A stretch of DNA of 21,727 bases from JANXQG01 sp037147235 (GCA_037147235.1 JBAWVO010000088.1:1-21727), one strand, 5' to 3'; shown: positions 1-7,132, numbered from the stretch's first letter. Program-made: numbers and translations. The notes: a model not told the origin generated them from the letters alone.

Positions 1-53
1 TATGCGCCCCATGAAAACTAGGCAAGTCCAGTTTTCCAGAATGGACGCGCACG

Positions 54-902
54 TTGGCAACGCCAAGGAAGAGGCGGTGGGCAATAGGAGTTCTTGTAAT
101 CCTAGCTTTCTTAGTGCCGTTGACTATTGCTGTTGCGATATGGAGATGCGGGCCATTCAGGAAAGGTCTCGTAAATTCTGTCGGAATGCATCTTACGTAT
201 ATTAAGACTGGGACTTTTCTCATGGGATCACCTGCGGAGGAAAGCGATCGCGATAGAAACGAGAGACAGCATGAAGTGAGCATATCGCGGAGGTTTTGGA
301 TTGGTACGTATGAAGTGACGCAAAATGAATACGAAGAAGTAATGGGCATAAATCCAAGTTGCTTTTTCGGGGGCGAAAGTGGCCAATCGGAGGCTTCAAA
401 GTTGGGCGAGGATAAGTTGCCAGTTCAGCAGGTGTCCTGGGACGAAGCCAAAGAATTCTGCAAACGTCTTTCGGCCTTGCCTAAAGAAAAGGAGTCGGGC
501 AGAGTATATCGCTTACCGACCGAGACAGAATGGGAGTATTGCTGCCGTGCTGGGACTTCAACTGTGTATTTTTTTGGCGAGAATCCTGCCCTGTTGGTGG
601 ATCATGCGTGGATTGAAGATAACGCTGGTAGCAGACCGCATCCAGTTGGCAAGAAGAAACCAAATGCCTGGGGTTTATTCGATATTATGGGAAACGTGGC
701 TGAGTGGTGCGAAGATCCGTATTTTGCGGAAAATCAACAATCTTCAGTCGAAGATAACAACACCAATTCATTCCGCTTGATTCGGGGAGGCAGTTGGCTG
801 TATGGTCCATCTGATTGTCGTTCGGCAAGTCGGTCACGACTCTCACCGACATCAAAAAGCCCAAATGTTGGGTTTCGTGTCATTTGTGACATGCCGAATT
901 AA
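54..902 (+). CDS. Membrane-anchored SUMF1/FGE-domain protein, probably not a true formylglycine enzyme
   Basis: The 282-residue product has a basic N-terminus and one membrane segment (about residues 9-30). An FGE-sulfatase/SUMF1 domain fills the rest (41-278). Family signatures visible are GTFLMGSP (53-60), YEVTQNEYEEVMG, LPVQQVSWDEAKEFC, YRLPTETEWEYCCRAGT, WGLFDIMGNVAEWCED and RGGSW (244-248). Real formylglycine-generating enzymes oxidise the sulfatase active-site cysteine with a Cys pair in the GGS..C....C segment. Here only the second position is Cys (255) and the first is Tyr (250), so catalysis of that reaction is doubtful. Many planctomycete paralogues of this fold are uncharacterised. 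The start is TTG at 54: the frame is closed by a TGA at 12-14 and contains no ATG or GTG before it. No clear Shine-Dalgarno site is seen. The gene is visibly more A/T-rich than its right-hand neighbours. Confidence 0.85.
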   Translation: MATPRKRRWAIGVLVILAFLVPLTIAVAIWRCGPFRKGLVNSVGMHLTYIKTGTFLMGSPAEESDRDRNERQHEVSISRRFWIGTYEVTQNEYEEVMGINPSCFFGGESGQSEASKLGEDKLPVQQVSWDEAKEFCKRLSALPKEKESGRVYRLPTETEWEYCCRAGTSTVYFFGENPALLVDHAWIEDNAGSRPHPVGKKKPNAWGLFDIMGNVAEWCEDPYFAENQQSSVEDNNTNSFRLIRGGSWLYGPSDCRSASRSRLSPTSKSPNVGFRVICDMPN

Positions 903-1031
903 ACTAGCGGCACGAGAATATCGCGACGACGCTGGCCTTTTACGTGGACCTCGAATGCGACGAAATCGCCGAACAACTCTGGGGGTCTGATACTGAACCA
1001 CTCGGTAGTGCAGGTTCGATTTTTGGTTCGG

Positions 1032-1049
1032 TTGGGCCTTCCGGCCCAA
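1032..1049. repeat. Small GC-rich hairpin
   Basis: A 7-bp perfect inverted repeat, TTGGGCC / GGCCCAA, with a TTCC loop lies in the spacer after the FGE-like gene. No T-run follows on either strand, so a terminator role is uncertain. The rest of 903-1070 shows no gene. Confidence 0.4.
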
Positions 1050-1070
1050 ACCAAGTCGGGGGATAAACGA

Positions 1071-1099
1071 CACAACCCTTTACTAGGTAAAGGGTTGTG
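1071..1099 (-). terminator. Perfect 13-bp inverted repeat just downstream of the tRNA, possible terminator
   Basis: CACAACCCTTTAC and GTAAAGGGTTGTG flank a TAG loop. The hairpin begins four bases after the tRNA discriminator base on the minus strand and is followed there by TCGTTTATCC, only a short T-rich tail. The position suggests termination or 3'-end processing of the tRNA transcript. Confidence 0.45.
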
Positions 1100-1102
1100 A
1101 AG

Positions 1103-1176
1103 TAGCAGCGCAGGGATTCGAACCCCGGACACGCGGATTATGATTCCGCTGCTCTAACCAACTGAGCTACGCTGCC
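1103..1176 (-). tRNA. tRNA-Met (anticodon CAT), elongator type
   Basis: Read on the minus strand the cloverleaf is complete. The acceptor is GGCAGCG/CGCTGCT, with a G1:U72 wobble. T8 and A9 are followed by a D arm GCTC..GAGC. The anticodon stem is GCGGA/TCCGC with loop ATCATAA (anticodon CAT). The variable loop is GTGTC and the T arm CGGGG TTCGAAT CCCTG. The discriminator is A and CCA is not encoded. The initiator features (three GC pairs at the base of the anticodon stem, a C1 mismatch) are absent, so this is elongator Met or possibly the lysidine-modified Ile2 tRNA, which also carries CAT. Length 74 nt. Confidence 0.93.
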
Positions 1177-1463
1177 AAGTGCTTACTGGCATTGATGTTA
1201 TGACTTAGTGTGGACACGCCGTATAGTTGCCGCGACACCTGGTTCACCACCCGGCATCTCCAACTACCCACCCTAAGACGGGGGTGTTGATTTTATCCGG
1301 AACCACACTCAGCTTATCTAAACATAATCGATCCACGGCAAAAAACAAGCCCCGCAAGCCCCGTCCAGAATTCCCCTTATTTCCACACGCGGCCGGAGTG
1401 TGGGCGAAAAAGATTCGTTGGGCCAGGCAGAGACACTTTGGGAGACGGCCTTTCGGCCTGCAC
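1177..1463. other. Spacer without a recognised gene
   Basis: This lies between the tRNA and the promoter of the beta-helix gene. A reading frame joined to the downstream gene crosses it, but its peptide (MPRHLVHHPAS...) has no signal peptide or family look. A small hairpin (AGGCCTTTCGGCCT-like, about 1446-1460) sits just before the promoter. Nothing else was seen. Confidence 0.5.
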
Positions 1464-1492
1464 TTAACAATCCCGCGCTTCCAATGTAGAAT
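1464..1492 (+). promoter_or_regulatory. Sigma70-like promoter of the beta-helix gene
   Basis: TTAACA (1464-1469) and TAGAAT (1487-1492) are separated by exactly 17 bases. Each matches the consensus at five of six positions. The ATG lies about 50 bases downstream, which also argues for the start chosen at 1542. Confidence 0.6.
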
Positions 1493-1541
1493 GATGCATC
1501 ATCGAGTGAATTCTACTTCCAACATCACAAGGACTACAACC

Positions 1542-3383
1542 ATGACAAGAATCGTGATCCAATTCCTGGGTGCCGTTGCGCTCGCCACCACCGTTTACGC
1601 CACCGACTTCCATGTCGCTCTTAACGGCAACGACACCCAGCCCGGCACGCAGGCAGCCCCGCTCCGTACGATCCAGCGTGCCGCCACTCTCGCGCAACCG
1701 GGCGACGTCATCACCGTGCATGAAGGCGTTTACCGCGAACGCATCAGCCCTCCGCGCGGTGGTGAATCCGACGCAAAACGGATCGTCTACCAAGCCGCGC
1801 CCGGCGAGAAGGTTGAGATCAAGGGCTCGGAAGTCGTCAAGAACTGGGTGAAGGTTCAGGACGACGTCTGGAAAGTCGTCCTGCCCAATGCGTTCTTCGG
1901 CAGTTTCAATCCCTACAGCGACCTCCTCCGCGGCGACTGGTTCAATCCTAAGCGACGCCAGCATCACACCGGCGCCGTCTATCTCAATGGCGACTGGCTG
2001 ATCGAGGCCGCCAAGCAGGCCGATGTCTTGAAACCGACGGTAAGCACGCCTCTCTGGTTCGGTCAAGTGGACAAGGAAAACACCACGCTTTGGGCGCAGT
2101 TCAAGGGCGTCAACCCAAATGAGCAACAGGTGGAGATCAACGTGCGGCGGACGGTGTTCTATCCTGAAAAGCCCAACATGAACTATATCACCGTGCGCGG
2201 CTTCACGATGCGCCATGCGGCAACTCCCTGGGCACCGCCCACGGCCGAGCAAATTGGCTTGATCGGCACGCATTGGAGCAAAGGCTGGATCATCGAAAAC
2301 AATGTGATTAGCCACTCCGTGTGTTCGGGAATTGCGCTGGGAAAACATGGCGACAAGTGGGATAACACTTCGGCCAATTCCGCGGAGGGCTACGTCAAAA
2401 CCATCGAGCGCGCCCTCAAAAACGGCTGGAACAAAGATACCATCGGCCACCACATCGTCCGAAACAACCACATTTCCCATTGCGAACAGACCGGCGTCGT
2501 AGGCAGCTTGGGGTGTTCGTTCAGCGTCGTCACCGGCAACACCATCCATGATATTCATGTCCGGCAGTTGTTCACGGGTGCCGAGATGGCGGGTATCAAG
2601 TTTCATGCCGCTATTGATGTTGAGATTCGCGGAAATCACATCTACCGGACCTGTCGGGGACTCTGGCTCGACTGGATGGCCCAGGGTACGCGCGTGTCTG
2701 GAAATCTCTTCCACGACAACCGCGATCAGGATTTATTCATGGAGGTGGATCACGGACCGTTTCTGGTGGACAACAACATTTTCCTTTCCCCGATGACACT
2801 CCTCGATGTTTCAAAAGGCGGTGCCTATGTCCACAACCTGATCGCTGGGACGATTCACATGAATCCCTTTGACGGTCGCCTGACGCCCTTTCACAAGGCA
2901 CACTCCACGGAAGTCGCCGGATTGCACAACAACCCGTGCGGCGACGACCGTTTCTACAACAATCTGTTCGTCGAGCGTGGCGACCTGAGCCCCTACAATA
3001 CGGCACGTCTGCCCGTCTGGATGGAAGGCAACGTATTCCTCAAAGGCACCAAGCCATCGAAGCATGAAAAGAATCCGCTCGTCAAGCCGGAGTTCGATCC
3101 GGCCATCAAGCTGGTCGAGAAAACGGACGGATACTACCTTGAAGTCCAGTTCGACAAAGCCTGGGCCGCCGAAGAAGCTCGCAAACTGGTGACCACCGAT
3201 CTTCTCGGCAAAGCGACCATCCCAAATCTTCCCTATGAACAACCGGATGGCACACCGATTCGCATCAACACCGATTACTTCGGCAAACAACGGAACGAAG
3301 CGAACCCAACGCCCGGCCCGTTTGAGAATCCCGGCCAGGGCGATCTCAAACTCAAAGTCCGCGGAATGGTAAATGTGCAATAG
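1542..3383 (+). CDS. Secreted right-handed parallel beta-helix protein, probable polysaccharide-active
   Basis: A 613-residue protein with a Sec signal peptide (MTRIVIQFLGAVALATTVYA, cleavage expected near residue 20). The N-terminal block (DFHVALNGND, PLRTIQRAATLAQPGDVITVHEGVYRERI) is the DUF1565-type start of secreted parallel beta-helix proteins. From about residue 216 to 500 repeated strands follow, such as NYITVRGFTMRHA, GWIIENNVISH, HHIVRNNHISHCEQTG, VEIRGNHIYRTCRGLW and FLVDNNIFLSP. This fold occurs in pectate-lyase-like enzymes and in glycoside hydrolases such as GH141; no catalytic residues can be assigned here. The start at 1542 is preferred over an in-frame extension to 1227 because it begins a good signal peptide, has AAGGA upstream and sits behind a promoter at 1464-1492. 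Single gene, no operon partner. Confidence 0.85.
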   Translation: MTRIVIQFLGAVALATTVYATDFHVALNGNDTQPGTQAAPLRTIQRAATLAQPGDVITVHEGVYRERISPPRGGESDAKRIVYQAAPGEKVEIKGSEVVKNWVKVQDDVWKVVLPNAFFGSFNPYSDLLRGDWFNPKRRQHHTGAVYLNGDWLIEAAKQADVLKPTVSTPLWFGQVDKENTTLWAQFKGVNPNEQQVEINVRRTVFYPEKPNMNYITVRGFTMRHAATPWAPPTAEQIGLIGTHWSKGWIIENNVISHSVCSGIALGKHGDKWDNTSANSAEGYVKTIERALKNGWNKDTIGHHIVRNNHISHCEQTGVVGSLGCSFSVVTGNTIHDIHVRQLFTGAEMAGIKFHAAIDVEIRGNHIYRTCRGLWLDWMAQGTRVSGNLFHDNRDQDLFMEVDHGPFLVDNNIFLSPMTLLDVSKGGAYVHNLIAGTIHMNPFDGRLTPFHKAHSTEVAGLHNNPCGDDRFYNNLFVERGDLSPYNTARLPVWMEGNVFLKGTKPSKHEKNPLVKPEFDPAIKLVEKTDGYYLEVQFDKAWAAEEARKLVTTDLLGKATIPNLPYEQPDGTPIRINTDYFGKQRNEANPTPGPFENPGQGDLKLKVRGMVNVQ

Positions 3384-3396
3384 AACGGAACTCGTC

Positions 3397-3415
3397 CGGA
3401 GTCAGGCTGACTCCG
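3397..3415. terminator. Near-perfect palindrome after the beta-helix gene, possible terminator
   Basis: CGGAGTCAG and CTGACTCCG flank a single G, 13 bases after the stop codon. No strong T-run follows, so intrinsic termination is only possible. The remaining spacer up to the csrA promoter shows no convincing gene. Confidence 0.35.
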
Positions 3416-3624
3416 TAATGTGACTTTCCCAGATAGGTGAGCAAAGGGGATGCCATGGCTCCAAACTGCCGGGCACGGTGCGCGAACCGCTCCGCATGAT
3501 GTCACTGTTTGAGAAGTTACCAAGACTGGAAGAATAGATTACCAACTTACCTATTTTACCCTTCTTATTATTTGGGAATCGTTCTCAAATTGCCCTTGTT
3601 CCGTTCTCTGAAAATGGTATTCTC

Positions 3625-3653
3625 TTGTTTATGACAGCTACGGTTGTTATAAT
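3625..3653 (+). promoter_or_regulatory. Promoter of csrA
   Basis: TTGTTT (3625-3630) and a perfect TATAAT (3648-3653) are separated by 17 bases, in a locally AT-rich stretch. This leaves a leader of about 50 bases before the csrA start. Confidence 0.6.
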
Positions 3654-3697
3654 TAAAACGATGGATGCTGGGAAACCCGTTCTCGGCAATTTTTAAC

Positions 3698-3704
3698 AAG
3701 GAGG
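3698..3704 (+). promoter_or_regulatory. Strong Shine-Dalgarno site of csrA with GGA motifs
   Basis: AAGGAGG followed by A lies eight bases before the ATG. It decides the start at 3713 over an in-frame start at 3665. CsrA proteins bind GGA in leader RNAs, often over the ribosome site, so autoregulation is possible; this is an inference. Confidence 0.6.
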
Positions 3705-3712
3705 ATTTGACC

Positions 3713-3892
3713 ATGTTAGTTCTAAGTCGCAAGCGTGGAGAGGCGATAACCATCGGCAACGGAGTGACGATCACTGTTTTGTCGGTTCAAGGCGATAAGG
3801 TGAAGCTCGGTATTGTGGCTCCCGCCGAGGTGCCCGTTCATCGGCAGGAAGTCTATGATCGGATCGAAGGCTACTCGCCCGCTCTGGCCTAG
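3713..3892 (+). CDS. csrA: Carbon storage regulator CsrA, RNA-binding translational regulator
   Basis: A 59-residue protein, close to the usual 60 or so. It begins MLVLSRKRGEAITIGNGV and contains VKLGIVAPAEVPVHRQEVYDRI, covering the full swapped-dimer beta fold. The RNA-contact residues known from family members are present: Leu4 and Arg6 in the first strand, and Arg44 in VHR. CsrA dimers bind GGA motifs in mRNA leaders and usually block or stabilise ribosome access. It is normally near fliW and flagellin genes, but here it is alone. The next gene is convergent and its stop codon lies 26 bases away. The start is fixed by the strong Shine-Dalgarno site at 3698-3704. Confidence 0.95.
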   Translation: MLVLSRKRGEAITIGNGVTITVLSVQGDKVKLGIVAPAEVPVHRQEVYDRIEGYSPALA

Positions 3893-3918
3893 TGTCCCCA
3901 ACCCGCAGGCACCGAGTT

Positions 3919-5016
3919 TTAGCCTGCCCTAATCCCTGCGATTCCAACCCGATGGTTCCATGCCGCGCGCCACAAATCGGCGATCGACGCGGGAGATCGT
4001 ACGAAGCCGAAGCAGAAGAGCGGCGCAATCATCAGGCCCCAGTAACGATTGAACTCCTGGCCGACCATCGAAAAAGCCACGACGTACAGACATGCCGTTA
4101 GGGCGATCCGTGCCCCCCAGGCCGTCTGCCAACCGGCGAAGCCGATCATCGCCAGGGCAAAGAAGATCACCGTGACCCATACCGGCAAGAGTACCAGACA
4201 CGCGTTCATCTGCGCCACCGCGATGACAAACGTCAGGCCGCCAAACCGCAGCCAGCCTTGGTGATGGGCCTCTGCCGTGGCGGTGATCAAGTGGCTGACC
4301 TTCCAGCAATGCAGTCCGTAGAAGATAGCCCAGCCGATCAGGCCGACGAGATACACCACCGATTCCTTCGGTCGTCGCTCCCAAAGGGCCAGAGCCAAGC
4401 CGAGCAGGCAGTAGGGCAGAGCCAACTCGCGGAGAAAGAGCGCGGCCAGGGCCATCGAGGCACCTAAGAAGCGGAGCCTTACGCCATAGGCGCAGAGCGA
4501 CAGTGCCATCATGGTCCCCGCCCAGACTTCAGTAAGCACGAAGACATCGCCTTGAAAACAGGGCAACATCGGCCCGATCAACAGGGCAACCAGCGGCATG
4601 GCCAGTCGATAGACGTTGGGCTGCTCCCTCGCGGCTGCTTCAAAAGCCATCAGCAACATCACGATGCCCGCGGCAATCAGAATTAGCCGGCCCAGCAGCG
4701 GGTTGGGCAGCTTGCCGATCAGCCACATGGGGAGCGGGGTTCGCCAATTGAAGAGACTGGCCGTCGGGTAGCCTTGGGCCACAAGTTCCTCGGCGGCGAC
4801 CTGGTAATAATTCTCGCCAGCGTGGATCCGTTTGATCTCGGTCATGTACAGGAACACATCGCCCGACTTGGCGTTCTCTTCGCGGACATCGCAAAGCGGC
4901 GGCGGCGTGGGCGATTTCCACAAGCCCAGAGCAATTAGCAGCAGCAGTGCGATCAACACCGCTCGGGCCTGCCAGGGCGTAAGCCGGGCGTAACTGCTCC
5001 TAGTGGTGTCGGTCAT
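3919..5016 (-). CDS. Polytopic membrane protein, possibly a GT-C-type glycosyltransferase
   Basis: A 365-residue protein with about nine hydrophobic segments. The first (about 19-37) is followed by a hydrophilic loop containing CDVREENAKSGDVFLY and IHAGENYYQVAAEELVAQGY, with NWRTPLPMWLIGKLP leading into the next membrane helix. A large acidic and aromatic first loop followed by many helices resembles GT-C or mannosyltransferase-like membrane enzymes, but no diagnostic motif can be named, so the function is inferred weakly. The start ATG (5014-5016 on the plus strand) was chosen because the polar tail MTDTTRSSYARLTPWQ precedes the first helix; the frame stays open upstream into repeat DNA with no protein-like character. 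It is convergent with csrA. The gene spans a region free of repeats. Confidence 0.75.
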   Translation of the reverse strand: MTDTTRSSYARLTPWQARAVLIALLLLIALGLWKSPTPPPLCDVREENAKSGDVFLYMTEIKRIHAGENYYQVAAEELVAQGYPTASLFNWRTPLPMWLIGKLPNPLLGRLILIAAGIVMLLMAFEAAAREQPNVYRLAMPLVALLIGPMLPCFQGDVFVLTEVWAGTMMALSLCAYGVRLRFLGASMALAALFLRELALPYCLLGLALALWERRPKESVVYLVGLIGWAIFYGLHCWKVSHLITATAEAHHQGWLRFGGLTFVIAVAQMNACLVLLPVWVTVIFFALAMIGFAGWQTAWGARIALTACLYVVAFSMVGQEFNRYWGLMIAPLFCFGFVRSPASIADLWRAAWNHRVGIAGIRAG

Positions 5017-5044
5017 AATGAAGGTAGCGGTTGTAGTCGTTCGC

Positions 5045-5169
5045 GGTCCCAAGGAAATTTTGTTTCTTTCGCGGAGTGGGTCCACGGCAAGCGTGGGACG
5101 AGCGCAGCAAGCCCCACAATCTCTCCTTGAGAAGTCTAGCTTACGGCAAACATTGTGGTCGAATTCCTT
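5045..5169 (+). repeat. Long interspersed repeat, copy 1
   Basis: From GGTCCCAAGGAA to GAATTCCTT this segment aligns with 7599-7742. The best shared blocks are GGGTCCACGGCAAGCGT, GACGAGCGCAGC, CTCTCCTTGAGAAGTCTAGC and GGCAAACATTGTGGT. Copy 1 lacks about 20 bases present in the other. The central GACGAGCGCAGCAAGCCCCAC part is also the arm of the palindrome at 13170-13253. Confidence 0.85.
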
Positions 5170-5170
5170 C

Positions 5171-5240
5171 GCGGGAGAGGGGCAGAGGCCGCCAATCTCC
5201 CCTCTCCCGTGCTCGGGAGAGGGGCAGGGGGTGAGGGTAT
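5171..5240. repeat. CCCTCTCCC/GGGAGAGGG palindromic repeat
   Basis: The core is an 11-bp perfect stem, CCCCTCTCCCG (5199-5209) and CGGGAGAGGGG (5214-5224), with a TGCT loop, followed by GGGGTGAGGGT. A partial copy (GCGGGAGAGGGGCAGAGG) precedes it. The same repeat type occurs three times in tandem inside the lipoprotein gene at 20305-20440. Confidence 0.8.
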
Positions 5241-5443
5241 TGACGACCACTCCTCGGCCCCAAGTTCTTTCAATTGCTCCAATCGCATGTAACGCGGAAG
5301 TACCTGGTGCTGGCTGTTGACCCAGCGATGGCACGGCGTTAAGATGGGGGATGTGGGTCGTGCCTGAAGGTTGCTTTCGCAACCGATGGAGCCGGGGGCT
5401 AGCCGTAGACCGTTCAATGCGACAGTTCGGCAGCCAGAGATCC
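5241..5443. other. Spacer with no recognised gene
   Basis: No gene could be supported. The minus strand has a short open stretch reading HRWVNSQHQVLPRYMRL and EQLKELGAEEW that looks protein-like but is not recognised; it could be a gene remnant. Weak pairing between CTGGCTG near 5313 and CAGCCAG near 5431 could be part of a degenerate recombination site ending at GTTGGGC (5444-5450). Confidence 0.35.
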
Positions 5444-5474
5444 GTTGGGCCAACTCTTTTTTTGGGAACCGCGC

Positions 5475-6017
5475 GTGTGGAACTGTCGTAAATGTGCCGA
5501 GAACATCGAGGACGCCTTCGATGTGTGCTGGAATTGTGGCACATCGCGGGATGGTTGTCTGGATGCCGACTTCAAGCGAGAAGTTGAAGCCACGGACGCG
5601 AGCGGACCTGATTTGGCGATTCTAGTGCGAGGATTGTTGAACACCGCCTGGTGCTTCGTTGCCGCCGCACCACGCGAAGGCGTTCCAGGCTGGCTATCGC
5701 GGTGTTGTACCACGGTGCTTTTGGGTGCATGCAGCCTCTACGTCGCTGTTCTAGCGGACTACAATCTGCGAGTTGAACCCGCAGTACAACAAGGCATTCG
5801 TGACTTTGAAGCACGATACCCACACTCGAATAGTCCTGGGGTTATCTTCCTGCTTCCAGAAATAGACTATCTATTCTACGCGATGGCAATTGTCTTATTC
5901 ATGGTTATTTTTACTTTGGCGACTTGGCGATTTCACGGCATCTGGACCAAAGTAATTGGTTTTTCGCCGTTTCTTGTGGCAGGACTGGTTCGCTTGATCG
6001 GATATATCGCAAGATAG
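5475..6017 (+). CDS. Zinc-ribbon membrane protein
   Basis: With the GTG start at 5475 the 180-residue product begins MWNCRKCAENIEDAFDVCWNC, a two-CxxC zinc ribbon typical of small planctomycete membrane proteins. An in-frame TTG at 5445 would add ten residues unlike the family, and it overlaps a cassette-type core site. After the ribbon come a hydrophobic segment (GWLSRCCTTVLLGACSLYVA), a loop of about 45 residues, then two more (LFYAMAIVLFMVIFTLATW and IGFSPFLVAGLVRLIGYIA). The role is unknown. It is the first of three small same-strand genes separated by repeat elements. Its stop lies five bases before the element at 6023-6154, and its start 24 bases after GTTGGGC. Confidence 0.75.
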   Translation: MWNCRKCAENIEDAFDVCWNCGTSRDGCLDADFKREVEATDASGPDLAILVRGLLNTAWCFVAAAPREGVPGWLSRCCTTVLLGACSLYVAVLADYNLRVEPAVQQGIRDFEARYPHSNSPGVIFLLPEIDYLFYAMAIVLFMVIFTLATWRFHGIWTKVIGFSPFLVAGLVRLIGYIAR

Positions 6018-6022
6018 TGTTT

Positions 6023-6154
6023 GCCCAACATAGGCTGGCCGCAGAGCGGGACGCCTTGCCGGTGGTTCCGGCCTCCAAACCTTGGTACAATCAATCGTAG
6101 TTTGGGCCTGGCTGGCGTCGGACGGTACGGCGTCGGCCAGCCTAGCCGTTGGCC
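6023..6154 (+). repeat. attC-like element 1
   Basis: The outer ends are GCCCAAC (6023-6029, matching RYYYAAC) and GTTGGCC (6148-6154, one mismatch to GTTRRRY). Inside, TAGGCTGGCCG (6031-6041) pairs perfectly with CGGCCAGCCTA (6134-6144), with one unpaired base on the left and three on the right. Imperfect ends, inner pairing and unpaired bases are the plan of integron attC sites. The element starts five bases after one stop codon and ends 21 bases before the next start. An internal TACAAT (6086-6091) could be a -10 box. Confidence 0.55.
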
Positions 6155-6175
6155 CGTTGAGACTTGCACTCCAAA

Positions 6176-6637
6176 ATGTCTTTCCAGTTCACGCCCATTG
6201 AGAATTACGAGCAGCGGACGAAGAAAGTCCGCAACTCTTTTGCGATCCGATGCACTGTGGCATGGGGCGCAGGATGGGGCGTGTATATGCTCACAATGGC
6301 CGCGACAGTGTACGACGGGCTTCTTTCGTTTATTGGCCAGCCCATCTGTGCGGCTTTCTGGAGCGGGACCTTTGTTGTGGCGGGCGTGATCTTAGGGCTC
6401 CCGCTTCGCGTTTCCTACGTTCGCACTGCATGGAATAAGCGTCCTTGGATTGCTGTTCTTCTGGCAATAACGGGGCTGGCCTTGGTACTGTACTCGATTA
6501 CGCCCGAGCAGATGACCGAGTACACGGAAGGACCAAAGAGATTCCGTGAGGCTGGATGTACCTGCTTGCCCGGCTACGTGCTGCTCATTTTTGCAATCGT
6601 AAATCTTCCGTGGCGAACGCGATGCGTGTGCCAATAG
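6176..6637 (+). CDS. Small multi-pass membrane protein of unknown function
   Basis: A 153-residue protein starting at ATG 6176 (MSFQFTPIENYEQRTKKVRN); an upstream in-frame TTG at 6164 would add four residues. After a basic, hydrophilic N-terminus there are about four hydrophobic segments: AWGAGWGVYMLTMAATVY, FWSGTFVVAGVILGLPL, PWIAVLLAITGLALVLYSI and PGYVLLIFAIVNLPW. No family is recognised. It lies between the two attC-like elements, at the distances from them expected of a gene in an integron cassette, and in the same direction as its neighbours. Confidence 0.65.
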   Translation: MSFQFTPIENYEQRTKKVRNSFAIRCTVAWGAGWGVYMLTMAATVYDGLLSFIGQPICAAFWSGTFVVAGVILGLPLRVSYVRTAWNKRPWIAVLLAITGLALVLYSITPEQMTEYTEGPKRFREAGCTCLPGYVLLIFAIVNLPWRTRCVCQ

Positions 6638-6655
6638 TTACAACCGGATTCTGCG

Positions 6656-6793
6656 GGCCAACACCGCCTGTGCGCTGAGCCGCTGCGCGGACGCCTTAGT
6701 CGTGGGGCTGGCTCGCAAACCCTGATAGAATGAAAGATGGTTTAGGCTTGGTCACCCTGGATCGTCGGGTGTCGGCCAGCCCTCCCGTTGGCC
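6656..6793 (+). repeat. attC-like element 2
   Basis: The ends GGCCAAC (6656-6662) and GTTGGCC (6787-6793) are perfect complements. Length (138) and position (18 bases after a stop codon, 36 before a start) match element 1. The right half aligns with element 1 from CAAACC through TAGAAT (6726-6731) to GTCGGCCAGCC and CGTTGGCC. The inner pairing differs: GGGCTGGC near 6705 pairs with GCCAGCCC near 6775, and the left arm next to the core does not pair well. Confidence 0.5.
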
Positions 6794-6829
6794 GAACCAC
6801 GTTTCTCCGCAGCCCTCACGTAATTAGCC

Positions 6830-7078
6830 ATGACGCCTTTCTCGATGTACGACGAAGTTCGGGTGGTTAAGGTCTTGAGCAAGGCAGCTATGGAGAGGTT
6901 TCCGCAGGATCAACGGCCACCCCAGCCCGGAGACACTGCAACGATCCTTGAAATCTATACTCGTCCGCCGGGCTACGAATTGGAATGCTGTGACGACCAA
7001 GGCATGACCATTTGGCTGGGCGGGTACGGACCAGACGATCTCGAACTTGAACGGATATGGCAGGCTCCGCCGGAGTGA
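6830..7078 (+). CDS. DUF4926-like small protein
   Basis: An 82-residue soluble protein. The pattern YDEVRVVK near the start, then QPGDTATILEIYTRPPGYELEC, then an acidic end with DDLELE, resembles the DUF4926 family, whose members are small uncharacterised beta-rich proteins often found beside mobile or toxin-related genes. The start ATG at 6830 lies 36 bases after the GTTGGCC core of the preceding element. A CGCCAAC (7086-7092) follows seven bases after the stop, but no complete second element is present there. The family match was made by eye. Confidence 0.65.
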   Translation: MTPFSMYDEVRVVKVLSKAAMERFPQDQRPPQPGDTATILEIYTRPPGYELECCDDQGMTIWLGGYGPDDLELERIWQAPPE

Positions 7079-7132
7079 CCATAACCGCCAACACGAACAA
7101 ACACATTACCAGTTATTGATGAGGGCGAAGTC

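Noticed and set aside
1227..1541. N-terminal extension of the beta-helix protein
   Set aside because: It would bury the signal peptide and the promoter, and the extra residues look non-coding.
1464..2714. A 416-residue open frame on the minus strand opposite the beta-helix gene
   Set aside because: It is the antisense of a clearly coding gene with signal peptide and fold motifs, and its own peptide has no family character.
5445..5474. TTG start for the zinc-ribbon protein
   Set aside because: The GTG at 5475 gives the usual MW.C..C start of the family, and the TTG lies in a recombination-core-like motif.
5017..5544. N-terminal extension of the minus-strand membrane protein
   Set aside because: It runs through two interspersed repeats and reads as random peptide; the ATG at 5016 gives a normal membrane-protein start.
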